DNA of 64,000 nt from Vampirovibrio chlorellavorus (GTDB lineage Bacteria; Cyanobacteriota; Vampirovibrionia; Vampirovibrionales; Vampirovibrionaceae), in NCBI GenBank assembly GCA_903866275.1, contig CAIPMU010000011.1, forward strand, positions 310,001 to 374,000. The letters are read 5' to 3'. The notes under the pieces are model-generated. The model did not search any database and was not told where the DNA came from. It saw only the letters and a program-made list of their open reading frames with translations. Every line of letters starts with the position of its first letter. Positions within the stretch are counted from its first letter, which is position 1. Below are positions 17,803 to 28,500 of this stretch, piece by piece. The position numbers and the translations under genes were made by a program.

Positions 17803-18441
17803 ATGATTTTGAACGAAGCACAAATTCTGGAGCGTCTGGTCGATCCCGATCCCGAGCGTCGCATTATTATCACCCCGCTGCTCAAGCCAGAAGAGCAGTT
17901 TGGCCCGACTTCAGTCGATTTACGGCTGGGCACTGATTTTCAGGTGATGCGCCGCACCAACCTGACCCACCTGGATTTGCTGAAAGACCCGGAAGACCTC
18001 AGCCGCGACGTGCAACGCCACATGGAACACGTCAAGGTGAAGCCCACCGAGCCGTTCATCCTGCATCCCGGTGAATTTGCATTGGCCTCAACGCTGGAAT
18101 ACGTGAAAGTGCCTTTGGACTTGGCTGCCCGTCTGGAAGGCCGCAGCACCTGGGGCCGCCTGGGCTTGCAGATTCATGCCACTGCAGGCTTTGTAGACCC
18201 CGGATTCCGGGGCGCGTTGACCTTTGAGCTGTCTAATGTCAGCAACATCCCACTACCGTTGTATCCCGGCGTGCGGATTTCGCAAATCTGCTTCTTCCTG
18301 AGCACCACCACCAATCTGCCTTACGGGAAAAAGCGGTTCACCAAGTACAGCGGCAAAACCAGCACGGCTTCCTCGGCGTTCTTTAAAGACCCTGAGTATG
18401 CCCGCATTCGGGAAGCCTCCAAGCAGCACAGCTACCGCTAG
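17803..18441 (+). CDS. dcd: dCTP deaminase (dUTPase-superfamily)
   Basis: 212 aa. The trimeric Dcd/Dut fold is shown by GPTSVDLRLG near the N-terminus, EGRSTWGRLGLQIHATAGF, then DPGFRGALTFELSN carrying the catalytic-type Glu. The tail motif is KYSGKTSTASSAFF. It deaminates dCTP to dUTP, the main route to dTMP, which the ThyX encoded at 27505-28278 could complete. The KYSGKT tail is also typical of bifunctional dCTP deaminase/dUTPases, so direct conversion to dUMP cannot be excluded. It lies between the unknown 428-aa gene (24 nt) and tyrA (21 nt) in one operon. Confidence 0.9.
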   Translation: MILNEAQILERLVDPDPERRIIITPLLKPEEQFGPTSVDLRLGTDFQVMRRTNLTHLDLLKDPEDLSRDVQRHMEHVKVKPTEPFILHPGEFALASTLEYVKVPLDLAARLEGRSTWGRLGLQIHATAGFVDPGFRGALTFELSNVSNIPLPLYPGVRISQICFFLSTTTNLPYGKKRFTKYSGKTSTASSAFFKDPEYARIREASKQHSYR

Positions 18442-18462
18442 GTTGATAGGAGCCACCTGCTG

Positions 18463-19371
18463 ATGTTTAACAAGCCTGCCCCCATGCCATTTCAACGCCT
18501 GACCGTGATTGGTCTGGGTCTGATTGGCGGCTCAGTGGCGATGGCCGCTGGCGAAGCCTACCCAAAACTGGTCATCAAGGCAGTGGATCCCAACGCGGAA
18601 ACCTTGCAATACGCCCTGAAAAGCCAAATCGTGGATGAAGTGGCGCTGACCTTGCCAGAACGCTGGAGCGAAGGCAAAGACGAAGCGCACTTGATCGTGC
18701 TGGCCTGTCATCTCACGCCCGCGCTGGGTATTTTAAAGCAGCTTGCCCCGCTGGTGAAAGGTAAAAACATCCTTGTCACCGATATTGGCAGCTGCAAGCA
18801 GGAAATTACCGCGCTGGGCAAGGAGCTGCTCCCCGATCAATTCATCGCCGGGCATCCCATGGCGGGCAAGGAGTTCTCCGGCATCCAGCATGCCACCTCC
18901 CTGATGTTTGCGGGCAAATCTTATCTGCTCTGCCCGCATGAAGGCACCCCGACCGCGTTGCTGGAACGCCTAAAAACCTTTATCACCGCACTGGGAGCCA
19001 ATCCGAGGCTGATCGATGCAGAGAAGCATGACCGCTACATGGCCTACGTCAGCCACCTGCCGCAGTTGTATTCGGTGCTGCTGTCCAACTTGCTTTACCG
19101 CAACGAGCCAGGGCACTTGGTGGGTTATCACGGAGCCGGGCTGGATGACCAGATTCGACTTTCCGCAAGCCCGCACAGCATGTGGGGCGATGTCTTGCTG
19201 CACAACGCCGAGAATATGAGCAACGCGCTGCACGAACTGCGGGACATCATTGATGAAATTCTGCCGCAGTTAAAGCAACCCGGCGCGCTGGAGCCCTGGT
19301 TTACCCACGCCAATGAAATCCACCGCCAGTTTCATGTCATGCGCGTAAATCGCCCGACGCCTGTGCCGTAG
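18463..19371 (+). CDS. tyrA: Prephenate/arogenate dehydrogenase
   Basis: 302 aa. The N-terminal Rossmann fold has VIGLGLIGGSVAMAAG, and the family signature is GHPMAGKEFSGIQHA. The C-terminal helical dimerisation domain (from about 170) includes KHDRYMAYVSHLPQLYSVLL and LSASPHSMWGD. TyrA makes the tyrosine precursor by NAD(P)-dependent oxidative decarboxylation of prephenate or arogenate; the choice cannot be read here. No ACT or chorismate mutase domain is fused. A GGAG lies about 10 nt before the ATG. Last gene of the unit, followed by a T-tailed hairpin. Confidence 0.93.
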   Translation: MFNKPAPMPFQRLTVIGLGLIGGSVAMAAGEAYPKLVIKAVDPNAETLQYALKSQIVDEVALTLPERWSEGKDEAHLIVLACHLTPALGILKQLAPLVKGKNILVTDIGSCKQEITALGKELLPDQFIAGHPMAGKEFSGIQHATSLMFAGKSYLLCPHEGTPTALLERLKTFITALGANPRLIDAEKHDRYMAYVSHLPQLYSVLLSNLLYRNEPGHLVGYHGAGLDDQIRLSASPHSMWGDVLLHNAENMSNALHELRDIIDEILPQLKQPGALEPWFTHANEIHRQFHVMRVNRPTPVP

Positions 19372-19391
19372 CGTTTTGCTAGGCGGGAACT

Positions 19392-19425
19392 AAAACTCTC
19401 GTCAAATTTAAGTTTGAGTTTTTTT
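19392..19425 (+). terminator. Candidate terminator after tyrA
   Basis: A bulged hairpin pairs AAAACTC...CAAA with TTTGAGTTTT and runs directly into a stretch of T. The stem is AT-rich with a 4-nt bulge, so efficiency is uncertain. Confidence 0.5.
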
Positions 19426-19514
19426 CACGTATTCTTCATTCGTTTTGTCTGATATATGCATCTAATAAATTAAAGCCCTATGTTGAATGGCACACGTATA
19501 CTAAAATTAGACTT

Positions 19515-19838
19515 ATGAAGTACTTTGGCGAACAACTACGCAAAGCAAGAACAGCCGCTGGGTACTCCCAGGAGGCTTTGGCCACGATGCTGGGAATGGC
19601 CCGAACGAATTACATCCCTTTTGAAACAGGAAAGAAATATCCCGGCAAAGAGACTTGGGAGGAGCTCTCTAAGCTTTTAAGCGTCTCTGTGACAGATATA
19701 AAAGCATGGCGCGTCATTGACCAGTTCGGCAAAGATGTTGTCCTGGCTGCTTTTGAATTGCAATTTCCCCCAGACTCCCCAGAGGGCATGGAAATACGCC
19801 ATGCCATAGCAAATAAAAACCAAGCTTTGTCATACTAA
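19515..19838 (+). CDS. XRE-family helix-turn-helix regulator
   Basis: 107 aa. The HTH_3 domain fills about residues 6-60 (LRKARTAAGYSQEALATMLG, then the recognition region MARTNYIPFETGKKYPG). A helical tail of about 45 residues has no recognised domain. No Shine-Dalgarno is visible. A TATACT box at 19497-19502 ends 12 nt before the ATG, so the mRNA would have a very short leader. It stands alone between tyrA and a convergent gene, and no toxin partner is adjacent. Target unknown. Confidence 0.82.
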   Translation: MKYFGEQLRKARTAAGYSQEALATMLGMARTNYIPFETGKKYPGKETWEELSKLLSVSVTDIKAWRVIDQFGKDVVLAAFELQFPPDSPEGMEIRHAIANKNQALSY

Positions 19839-19842
19839 CGAA

Positions 19843-21585
19843 TTAATGCACGTTCAATAAAATATTGGGCGGACGGTTGTAAATCTCGCGCAGGGTGGCG
19901 ATATCTCGCGTGGAAGGCACTTGCAGGGCATCACTGCGCAGGGCGGGGTAAAGCAGATCACCTGCTTCCGAGCTACTGCCCTTGAGCCCCAGGGCGTGAC
20001 CAAACTCTTTGGCAGCCATATTCTGGATCAACAATTTGGCGGCCTCTGGCAAGAGGTTCTGGGTGGCATTTAAGCCCAGCGTAATCTTGGATTCATCCTG
20101 AATCACCTGAAATTTCTTGGCCATTTGGTACTGCATGGCCGCGTTCACCGCTTGCGGGGCCAGCCCAAAATAGCCCGGTGTAAACATGGAGGCCATTTGC
20201 ACCGCCGTCATCAACTTGGTGCGCTTGGGGGGCGTGTAATTCCTGTACACCGAGGGAGCGTCCTCCGGGTTGGCAAAGCGATCCACGTACTGATCCGTCC
20301 AGCTCACCACGATATCGGCAGCCACCTGATTTTTCACCTCGACAAAGTTGATGAAGCCATCGGTTTGGCTTTTCCAGGTGGTAAAGCCATCCAGTACGGC
20401 CTGCTTGTACTCGGGCTTATAGAGGCTCAAAGCTGGAGCCGTGGGCGGAATAATATACACCCGCAGCGGAAACTTGCCCCAGCGGATAATTTTGCCATCG
20501 GTCACTTTGAAGATATCGGCCAAATAAGTGTTCGCCGTATTGCTTACCGGCGCTTGGGCCAAATGCAGATTCGATTGGGCCAGTGTCCCATCGTAACTGC
20601 CCATTAAATTGGTATACAGGGTCTTGGCACGCACAGCCAAAGGACCGCTCTGAGGCTTGCCCAGCACTTGTTTCTCCAAAGCCGTTATCCGGTCCGGCAA
20701 GGCCTCCCCTTGAGTGGGCTGAAGCTGCAACTGCCGCTCCATTTCACTGACCATATCCGCCACCGAGAGCTTGGTGATATCTCGCGGCGCCACGGCCTGA
20801 GCCTCGTTGGGCGTGTTGGCAAACCCACCCCCGGCAGCCGGTGTTTGGGCGCTCACCCCGGCCCGCAGCAACTGCTGGCCAATCTGCTGCACTTTGGGCG
20901 AGCTATCCGTCGCCACAGCTTTGTCCACCCAGTCTTGCCGGTGTGTCGCATCCTGCTTGGCCAGCCCCAGATAGACGTTGGCTAGCGATTGCTTGAGCAT
21001 CTTGTTGCCCGGATCAAACGTCAGCCCGGTTTCCAGCAAACTGCGGGACGTTTCGTACTGTTCCTGCTGGGCCGCCTGAAAGGCTTCATCCCCATAAACA
21101 CCCGCCATGGTCTTCTTAAAGGCCAGCTCCTGCGGATTAATGGCCATCGCCTGCGTAATCAGCGCTTTCATTTTGGCAAAATCCGCAAGGGTGGGATTCG
21201 AACTTCCGTCTTTCAGCTCCACCGCCTGAGCAAAGTAGATATTGGCCTTGGCTTCCAGAATATTGCGGGCATCCCGCGTACCGGGCGGCACCAGCGCCAG
21301 GGCTTTTTCCAGATAGCTGAGGGCTTGCGGGTCTTTCTTCTGCTCGTGCAATTCCACACCATAATTGGCGTACAGCACCGCCAGATTTTTCTTGAGCGTA
21401 GGCTCTTTCGGGGCTTTTTGAATGGCCTGTTCATACAACGAAATCGCCGTGACGTACTCCTGCCGTTCCGCAGCTCCATTGGCCCGGTTGACCAGCGCTT
21501 CTACAGATTCAGCCGACAGCGCAGGCGCAGCTAACAGTAAGCTGGACACACTAAAAGCCAGCATCGCCTGACGGGAAGATGTCAT
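19843..21585 (-). CDS. Secreted TPR protein with degenerate metzincin-like domain
   Basis: 580 aa from the ATG at 21585; a TTG at 21624 is a less likely start. A Sec signal peptide (SSLLLAAPALSAES) is followed by TPR-like helical repeats to about residue 245, a Pro/Gln-rich linker, and a C-terminal domain resembling matrixin-type metalloproteases (RVYIIPP start, DIVVSWTD, then the zinc-site region). The expected HExxHxxGxxH is AAKEFGHALGLKGSS: the first His is Lys and the third ligand is Gly. The central His and the following LLYP turn remain. Catalysis is therefore doubtful; a binding role outside the cytoplasm is more likely. Convergent with the XRE gene, with 4 bp between them. Confidence 0.82.
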   Translation of the reverse strand: MTSSRQAMLAFSVSSLLLAAPALSAESVEALVNRANGAAERQEYVTAISLYEQAIQKAPKEPTLKKNLAVLYANYGVELHEQKKDPQALSYLEKALALVPPGTRDARNILEAKANIYFAQAVELKDGSSNPTLADFAKMKALITQAMAINPQELAFKKTMAGVYGDEAFQAAQQEQYETSRSLLETGLTFDPGNKMLKQSLANVYLGLAKQDATHRQDWVDKAVATDSSPKVQQIGQQLLRAGVSAQTPAAGGGFANTPNEAQAVAPRDITKLSVADMVSEMERQLQLQPTQGEALPDRITALEKQVLGKPQSGPLAVRAKTLYTNLMGSYDGTLAQSNLHLAQAPVSNTANTYLADIFKVTDGKIIRWGKFPLRVYIIPPTAPALSLYKPEYKQAVLDGFTTWKSQTDGFINFVEVKNQVAADIVVSWTDQYVDRFANPEDAPSVYRNYTPPKRTKLMTAVQMASMFTPGYFGLAPQAVNAAMQYQMAKKFQVIQDESKITLGLNATQNLLPEAAKLLIQNMAAKEFGHALGLKGSSSEAGDLLYPALRSDALQVPSTRDIATLREIYNRPPNILLNVH

Positions 21586-21753
21586 CAGGGATAAGGATCG
21601 GCGATAAGGGTTCCTGAAAGGCAATAGGATCGTTTCACTCCAAAAAGCGGTGGGCTAAGAATAATCTCTGCGACATCCCCGCATCACGGACACCCACTAT
21701 TATATCGCGGGCACTTGGCTTGGCGGGTACTACCTGCGTCGCTCGGCTTTGGT

Positions 21754-21759
21754 TATAAT
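21754..21759 (+). promoter_or_regulatory. Probable -10 box of leuS
   Basis: Consensus TATAAT placed 30 nt before the leuS ATG. No good -35 lies at 16-18 bp, so only the -10 is called. Confidence 0.4.
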
Positions 21760-21789
21760 AGAAAGCATTTCAACAATACGGATGGGATT

Positions 21790-24288
21790 ATGGAAACACC
21801 GACTCATAAATCTATTTTACAGATTGAAAGCTACCAACCGCAAGCCATTGAGGCCAACTGGCAACAGCGCTGGGAAGAAACGGGGCTGCACACCACCGAC
21901 ACCAGCGATTCCCACAAGCCCAAGTACTATGCGCTGTCCATGTTCCCTTATCCGTCCGGTCGTTTGCACATGGGCCATGTGCGCAACTATACCATCACCG
22001 ATGTGATTGCCCGCTTCAAGCGGATGCACGGCTACAACGTGCTGCACCCCATGGGCTGGGACGCCTTTGGCCTTCCCGCCGAGAACGCGGCCATTCAAAA
22101 CAACATTCCTCCGTCCGAATGGACGCTAAGCAACATTGAGTACATGCGCAAGCAGCTCAAGAAGCTGGGCCTGGCCGTGGACTGGGATCGGGAAGTGGCC
22201 ACCTGCAAGGAAGACTACTACAAGTGGACCCAGTGGATGTTCCTGTACCTGTACAAACGGGGTCTGGCCTACAAAAAAGAGGCCCCCGTAAACTGGTGTG
22301 ACCAGTGTCAGACCGTTCTGGCCAACGAACAGGTCATTGATGGCCGCTGCTGGCGTGATGACTCATTGGTCATCAAGAAAAAGCTGTCCCAGTGGTTCTT
22401 TAAGATTACCGATTACGCCGAGCGCCTGTTGGGGAACCTCCCCGTGCTGGAAGGCTGGCCCGAGCGCGTGTTGCTGATGCAGAAGAACTGGATCAATAAA
22501 TCCTCCGGTGCGGAAATTCACTTTGCCGTGGAAGGCCGGGACATTAAAATCCCCATTTTCACCACCCGACCCGATACCATTTTTGGCGTGACCTACATGG
22601 TGCTGGCCCCGGAACACCCGCTGGTCGAGCTGATCGTCAGCGAAGACTACCGCGAAACCGTGGATCAGTATCTGGAAAACACCAAACTCAAGAGCGATCT
22701 GGAGCGTCAGGCCACGGATAAGGAAAAAACGGGGGTGCCGCTGGGCATCAACGCCATTAACCCCTACACCGGCGAAGCCGTACCCATTTGGGTGTCCGAT
22801 TACGTGCTAATGGAGTACGGCACGGGGGCCGTGATGGCCGTGCCCGCCCACGATGAGCGCGATTTTGCCTTTGCCACCAAATTCAGGCTGCCCATTAAAA
22901 GGGTCATTGAGAAACCAGGCTTCATTGGCCTGCCACTCGAGCAAGCCTACACCGAGCCGGGCATTCTGGTGAATTCGGGCGAGTTCAACGGCGAAGATTC
23001 CGATACCGGCAAGCTGAAAATGATTCGGCTGGCCGAAAGCAAGGGCTTCGGGAAAGAAAAAATCCAGTACCGCCTGCGTGACTGGCTAGTCTCCCGGCAA
23101 CGCTACTGGGGCACGCCCATTCCCATTTTGTACTGCGATAAATGCGGCACCGTCCCCGTGCTGGATGAACATCTGCCGGTGCGCTTGCCCAAGGACGTAG
23201 ATTTCAACGTCAAAGGCATGTCACCGGTGGCCACCTCGTCCTCGTTCCGGCAAGCCCCCTGCCCCACCTGCGGCGGCATGGCGCGTCGGGAAACCGACAC
23301 CATGGACACCTTCGTGGACAGCTCGTGGTACTACCTGCGCTATATCGACCCGTACAACACCACCAAACCCTTTGAACCCCAGCTCATCCACCAGTGGATG
23401 CCGGTGGATCAGTATGTGGGCGGGATTGAACACGCCATTTTGCACCTGATGTACAGCCGCTTCTTTATGATGGCCTTGAGCGATAGTGGCTGGACCGAGC
23501 AGGATGAGCCCTTCAAGAACCTGCTCACCCAAGGGATGGTGCTGAAAGACGGCTCCAAAATGAGCAAGTCCAAGGGCAACATTGTGGATCCCGATGAAAT
23601 CTTCAAAGAGTTCGGCGCAGACACCGCCCGCTTCTTTATCCTGAGCGATTCCCCGCCACAAGCGGATTTCGACTGGAAAGACTCGGCGGTAGAAGGCTGT
23701 TCCAAGTTCCTGCACCGGGTCTGGCGCACGGTGATGGATCATAAGGGCAAAATAGGCATGGACATGCCCTTGCCCAACTACGAAGATATGACCGGAGAAA
23801 CCCGCGAGCTCTTCCAGTGGACGAACCGCACCATTGCTGGCATCACCAAGGACATTGAAACCCAGTTCCAGTTCAACACGGTGATGAGCAAACTGCGCGA
23901 ATTCGTGAACTATCTGGGCAAGGTGAATCCGGGCGACTCGCCCAATGCGGTTTACAGCCACGCCATTTGCTCCTTGCTGAAGCTGATGGCCCCCATTGCC
24001 CCGCACATGACCGAAGAACTATGGTTCCTGCTGGGTGGGCTGGATTCCATCCACCTGCAAAGCTGGCCCAAATGGGATTCCTCCGCGATTCAGGCCGACC
24101 ATGCTGAAATCGTGGTGCAGATCAACGGCAAGCTGCGCGACCGCTTTACGGTCCCCGCAGGCACGGATCGCTCTGAGCTGGAAGCCAAAGCCCTGCAATC
24201 GGCCAAGATCAAGGAGCACATCGGCGAGCAGCAGGTGGTGAAAGTCATTGTGGTGCCCGATAAGCTGGTCAATCTGGTGGTGAAATAA
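21790..24288 (+). CDS. leuS: Leucyl-tRNA synthetase
   Basis: 832 aa class I synthetase charging tRNA-Leu. The start at 21790 gives METPTHKSILQIESYQPQAI, and the frame has no better upstream ATG. The HIGH-type signature is PYPSGRLHMGHVRNYT (about 50-65). The CP1 editing domain begins around IFTTRPDTIFGVTYMVLAPE. The zinc/CxxC knuckle is YCDKCGTVPV, and the KMSKS loop is GSKMSKSKGN. The anticodon-binding and C-terminal domains are complete (ending KVIVVPDKLVNLVVK). Length is normal for a bacterial LeuRS. A TATAAT precedes it. Confidence 0.97.
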   Translation: METPTHKSILQIESYQPQAIEANWQQRWEETGLHTTDTSDSHKPKYYALSMFPYPSGRLHMGHVRNYTITDVIARFKRMHGYNVLHPMGWDAFGLPAENAAIQNNIPPSEWTLSNIEYMRKQLKKLGLAVDWDREVATCKEDYYKWTQWMFLYLYKRGLAYKKEAPVNWCDQCQTVLANEQVIDGRCWRDDSLVIKKKLSQWFFKITDYAERLLGNLPVLEGWPERVLLMQKNWINKSSGAEIHFAVEGRDIKIPIFTTRPDTIFGVTYMVLAPEHPLVELIVSEDYRETVDQYLENTKLKSDLERQATDKEKTGVPLGINAINPYTGEAVPIWVSDYVLMEYGTGAVMAVPAHDERDFAFATKFRLPIKRVIEKPGFIGLPLEQAYTEPGILVNSGEFNGEDSDTGKLKMIRLAESKGFGKEKIQYRLRDWLVSRQRYWGTPIPILYCDKCGTVPVLDEHLPVRLPKDVDFNVKGMSPVATSSSFRQAPCPTCGGMARRETDTMDTFVDSSWYYLRYIDPYNTTKPFEPQLIHQWMPVDQYVGGIEHAILHLMYSRFFMMALSDSGWTEQDEPFKNLLTQGMVLKDGSKMSKSKGNIVDPDEIFKEFGADTARFFILSDSPPQADFDWKDSAVEGCSKFLHRVWRTVMDHKGKIGMDMPLPNYEDMTGETRELFQWTNRTIAGITKDIETQFQFNTVMSKLREFVNYLGKVNPGDSPNAVYSHAICSLLKLMAPIAPHMTEELWFLLGGLDSIHLQSWPKWDSSAIQADHAEIVVQINGKLRDRFTVPAGTDRSELEAKALQSAKIKEHIGEQQVVKVIVVPDKLVNLVVK

Positions 24289-24304
24289 CCTTGCCCACCG
24301 GGGA

Positions 24305-24487
24305 TTATACGTCTTCCGGCAGGTAAAGCAAACCCGCTTTCAGATGCATTCGTACGGCTTCGTAGTCCCGGCGCTCGGGTGGCAACTGGTACAAATGCTG
24401 CTGATAGTGGCTCACCACGGCCAGCACATCGTCCGGCGAGAGCCGAATCATGCGACGACCTTCCTGATGTTCGATAATTTGCGCCAT
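24305..24487 (-). CDS. Small hypothetical protein (60 aa)
   Basis: 60 aa, soluble, charged (MAQIIEHQEGRRMIRLSP), unrecognised. AGGAT lies ahead of the ATG; a GTG two codons upstream sits too close to that site. It is convergent with leuS, ending 16 bp from its stop, and divergent from rsmH. The protein-like composition and ribosome site support a real gene, with modest certainty. Confidence 0.5.
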   Translation of the reverse strand: MAQIIEHQEGRRMIRLSPDDVLAVVSHYQQHLYQLPPERRDYEAVRMHLKAGLLYLPEDV

Positions 24488-24625
24488 AATCACATCCTGC
24501 CTGTTAACCCTCTCACCGGCCCCGGATTCTTAACCGTTGCAACTCCGGGGCAAGCTAATCAGACTATAGATCAGCCCACAACCCCACCGTATCCTAACCC
24601 TGACTGATCAATCCCAGTAATAAAT

Positions 24626-25618
24626 ATGGTGCCTCATTTGAATTCCTCCTCACAAAATCCGACGCAAACGCCCTCAGCAAAGGCTTCCCCCGCGCACGTT
24701 TCCGTGTTGCTGGAGGAAGTCCTGCACACGCTGGCCCCCCAGGCTGGCGAAGTTTTCGTGGATGCCACCCTGGGCGCGGGTGGTCATGCCGAAGCACTTC
24801 TGGCCCGGTTGCAGCCCGGTGGGTTGCTGTTTGGCATTGATCAGGATCCGAGCGCTCTGAAATTAGCGGGAGAGCGGCTGGCCGGGTTTGGCGAGGCCTT
24901 TCAGCCTTTACAGGGCAATTTCTCCCAACTTGCGACCCTGCTGCCCGAGGGGACCCGGCCCATCACCGGCGGGGTGCTGGCCGATATTGGGGTGTCGTCG
25001 ATGCAGCTGGATCAAGGCGAACGAGGCTTTAGCTTTATGAAAGCCGCGCCGCTGGATATGCGCATGTCCCCCCTCAACCCGCTGACGGCGGCTGAGGTGG
25101 TGAATACCTACAACGAAACCCGGCTGGTGCAGATCTTCTCGGAGTACGGGGAAGAGCACATGTCCAAAACGCTGGCCCGACGGATTGTACAGGTGCGCGC
25201 GCAATCGCCGTTTGAAACCACCACGCAGTTAGCCGAGTTTATTTCGGCGGAATACAAGAGCCACGGCAAACACGAGAAAATTCATCCGGCCACGAGGGTC
25301 TTTCAGGCACTGCGCATTGAGGTCAACGATGAACTGGGGCACCTGCAAACGTTTTTGGAGAGTCTCCCTGCCCTGCTGGCCCCCTGCGCGCGTGTGGCCA
25401 TCATCAGCTTCCACTCGCTGGAAGACCGGATTGTGAAACAGTTTTTTCAGGCTGAAAGCAGGGATTGCATCTGTCCGCCACGCTTGCCCGTCTGCCAATG
25501 CGGGCATGTCGCTACCTTTAAAGTGATGAAGGGCAAGCCCTTGCAGGCCACTGAGGCTGAAATCAAGCGCAACCCACGCTCCCGCAGCGCCAAATTAAGG
25601 GTCGCAACCCGGTTATAA
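24626..25618 (+). CDS. rsmH: 16S rRNA (cytosine-N4)-methyltransferase
   Basis: 330 aa. RsmH (MraW) methylates N4 of C1402 in 16S rRNA. The family core starts at HVSVLLEEVLHTLAP, then the SAM site DATLGAGGHAEALL and FGIDQDPSAL. Later motifs are ADIGVSSMQLDQGERGFSF, HPATRVFQALRIEVNDEL and SFHSLEDRIVKQFF. The C-terminus has the family's KPLQATEAEIKRNPRSRSAKLRVA. About 22 extra residues precede the conserved core, and no ribosome site is clear, so the start may be further downstream. Unusually, no division or murein genes (ftsL, ftsI, mur) follow. Confidence 0.95.
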   Translation: MVPHLNSSSQNPTQTPSAKASPAHVSVLLEEVLHTLAPQAGEVFVDATLGAGGHAEALLARLQPGGLLFGIDQDPSALKLAGERLAGFGEAFQPLQGNFSQLATLLPEGTRPITGGVLADIGVSSMQLDQGERGFSFMKAAPLDMRMSPLNPLTAAEVVNTYNETRLVQIFSEYGEEHMSKTLARRIVQVRAQSPFETTTQLAEFISAEYKSHGKHEKIHPATRVFQALRIEVNDELGHLQTFLESLPALLAPCARVAIISFHSLEDRIVKQFFQAESRDCICPPRLPVCQCGHVATFKVMKGKPLQATEAEIKRNPRSRSAKLRVATRL

Positions 25619-25730
25619 CCCATTCCAAAGTTCCTACAAAGTCTTCCAGAGAGCTTCAGTAGGGCCGTCGAGGCATTACTCAGCATCACCGATCCAATTC
25701 AGGTAAAATAAGGCTACTCAAAAGTAGTGA

Positions 25731-27430
<1,700 letters not shown>

Positions 27431-27454
27431 CGGTTTTTAAATTACACAGCCTAC

Positions 27455-27490
27455 AAAAAGAGCCCGAGTTCAAAAACCGGGCTCTTTTTT
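27455..27490. terminator. Bidirectional rho-independent terminator
   Basis: AAAAAGAGCCCG / CGGGCTCTTTTTT stem with an 11-nt loop. It serves the deaminase-reductase unit (+) and the convergent thyX (-). Confidence 0.9.
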
Positions 27491-27504
27491 AAAGGGAATA
27501 GTGC

Positions 27505-28278
27505 TTAAGCCTGAGGGCCAGCCATCAAGGCATCGAAAGAAACGGGCACCACACGGCGGGCCAGTTGCTCCAGAGCATCCGCAAACAGGCGAATCTCATA
27601 TTGGGCGCCGGGATGCTTGCGCAGGTGCACAAAGTTGGCCAGGGCTTGCAGAGAGATGGTCCAGTAGAATTCGGTATAGATGTTCAAGGGCAGGACGCCA
27701 CGGGCTTGCTCGCGGGCTACACCGGCTTCAATCAGGCTTTGATACAGATTGAGCGCCGCGGTGCATTGCGCCTGATAGGCTTGCCGCAGTTGCTTGTCCG
27801 GATCCGCCACCAGCTCATCGGTCGAAGCCTGCTTGTTGTTTTCCGATTGCTGGCGAAAGCCCTCGGGGGTGTAAAAGTTAAAGTCGCTGGCATCCACATA
27901 GCGCAGACTGATTTCATTCCAGGCGTGATCCACCACGGGGGCTTCGCTGTAGGCAATGCCGACCACGTGTTTGTACCACTGGCGGGCCACAAACTCGGGA
28001 ACTTTACAGTGAAACTGCAACTGCACGTGTCGGAAGGGACTCCAGTGCTTGTGCTCGGCCAAATAGCGAATCAACTTGCTATCAGCCGCAGACAATTCGG
28101 TCTTGCGCTTGCCAAAGGAGACCCGCGCGGAGTTGACCACGGTCAGATCGCTGCCCATAGCATCCACCAACTCCACAAAACCGTGATCGAGCACGCGCAC
28201 AATGGCATCCTCAGGCAACACCTTGGCGTTCTCTGAATTGGACTGCTCGGGGGACTTTTCCTCGGCAATGGGGCTCAT
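27505..28278 (-). CDS. thyX: Flavin-dependent thymidylate synthase, variant motif
   Basis: 257 aa. The start at 28278 is set by AAAGGAGT 4 nt upstream; the frame is open further but less plausibly. ThyX makes dTMP from dUMP with methylene-THF, FAD and NADPH. The fold is recognisable from TVVNSARVSFGKRK, QLQFHCKVPEFVARQW, ARGVLPLNIYTEFYWT and LRKHPGAQYEIR. The signature RHR-x7-S is altered: after RQW the chain reads Y-K-H-V (102-105). About 11 extra residues then precede NEISLRY (121-127), where canonical enzymes have only four residues between RHR and NE. No thyA is in the window, so activity is likely but should be tested. Confidence 0.9.
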   Translation of the reverse strand: MSPIAEEKSPEQSNSENAKVLPEDAIVRVLDHGFVELVDAMGSDLTVVNSARVSFGKRKTELSAADSKLIRYLAEHKHWSPFRHVQLQFHCKVPEFVARQWYKHVVGIAYSEAPVVDHAWNEISLRYVDASDFNFYTPEGFRQQSENNKQASTDELVADPDKQLRQAYQAQCTAALNLYQSLIEAGVAREQARGVLPLNIYTEFYWTISLQALANFVHLRKHPGAQYEIRLFADALEQLARRVVPVSFDALMAGPQA

Positions 28279-28500
28279 GGGGACTCCTTTCAACCATTTC
28301 AGCTCAACCATTTTCATCACGGTCAATGGCTCGGCTAACTCTCTGCGTTTAACGTGATCTTATCGGCCACCCACCCCGCTGACAAATGCTTTTCTTCCCC
28401 CTGGATGACGAGATCCCGGAAAGTCATACCCTGAGGCCTTCCCCACCGCTTCAACTAACTTCGTAAAGATCAGATTCTCCCCGCTAGGCAACGAAATCGA

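Noticed and set aside
21180-21210. GGGATTCGAACTTCCG, resembling a tRNA T-arm on the reverse strand
   Set aside because: Lies inside the TPR protein's reading frame; no acceptor stem, D-arm or anticodon arm can be built around it.
23221-24006. Open frame of 261 codons antisense to leuS
   Set aside because: Shadow of LeuRS codons; no domain or ribosome site.
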